A stretch of 64,000 bases of DNA from Breoghania corrubedonensis (GTDB lineage: Bacteria; Pseudomonadota; Alphaproteobacteria; Rhizobiales; Stappiaceae): NCBI RefSeq assembly GCF_003053845.1, contig NZ_QAYG01000006.1, forward strand, positions 1 to 64,000, written 5' to 3'. The position numbers and the translations under genes were made by a program. The notes under the pieces are model-generated. The model did no database searches. It was not told the origin of the DNA and saw only the letters and a program-made list of their open reading frames with translations. This document shows, piece after piece, positions 62,888-64,000 of the stretch (position 1 is its first letter; the number at the start of each line of letters is the position of its first letter).

Positions 62888-64000
<1,113 letters not shown>

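Overview
This is a stretch of chromosome from a high-GC alphaproteobacterium, almost certainly order Hyphomicrobiales (Rhizobiales). Evidence: TrcR-type cell-cycle regulator (DUF1013), DUF1465, DUF1192, DUF882, DUF4164 and DUF465 proteins, a split-alpha NAD(P) transhydrogenase, the alphaproteobacterial aa3 oxidase subunit IV, cysteine-free L31, and a tkt-gap-pgk-fba cluster beside zapA and 6S RNA. A marine Stappiaceae-like genome would fit, but that finer placement is a guess.

Layout. 0.1-9 kb: heme-dependent N-demethylase-like protein, oligoendopeptidase F, an orphan sigma-54 response regulator, a secreted DUF882 (peptidase M15-like) protein, an ABC1/UbiB-type kinase and cytochrome oxidase subunit IV. 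9-12.3 kb: pntAA-pntAB-pntB, closed by a terminator. 12.4-18.7 kb: flavodoxin-fold reductase, rpsU, MATE exporter, an AT-richer phytanoyl-CoA dioxygenase-like gene, purE-purK and a diguanylate cyclase. 18.8-28.2 kb: two small DUF465 genes, MarC, acyl-CoA synthetase, a TauE/SafE permease, propionyl-CoA synthetase, an SDR and an MsbA-like ABC exporter. 28.5-32.3 kb: rpmE, DUF1465, a small RNA resembling the alpha-r8/MmgR family, DUF1192, quinone oxidoreductase and trcR.

32.5-44.8 kb is almost wholly on the minus strand: a MotA-like/OmpA-like pair, inositol monophosphatase, elongation factor P, a Sel1-repeat protein, a thiamine-phosphate-synthase-like protein, and the central-carbon cluster tkt, gap, a GNAT gene, pgk and fba. 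45.4-52.6 kb on the plus strand: DUF4164, zapA, a WYL regulator with its VOC target, 6S RNA, an unknown protein, 5-formyl-THF cyclo-ligase and YmdB-type phosphoesterase; then an aldehyde dehydrogenase (minus) and yebC. 52.6-64 kb: GNAT, an Lrp regulator divergent from an EamA exporter, a second TauE/SafE permease, ruvC-ruvA-ruvB, DUF3096, TetR plus old-yellow-enzyme reductase, a chemotaxis receptor and L-lactate dehydrogenase.

The gene content is mostly core and recognisable. No phage, CRISPR array, complete insertion sequence, toxin system or tRNA was seen. The less ordinary material lies between genes: the candidate MmgR-like sRNA, the 6S RNA, a three-copy palindromic element that supplies the stop codon of each adjacent gene, two long palindromes (trcR/ompA-like and ruvA/ruvB gaps), a family of short hairpins, and candidate operators for the WYL, TetR, Lrp and a LacI-type regulator. 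I did not find a convincing wholly new multi-gene system.
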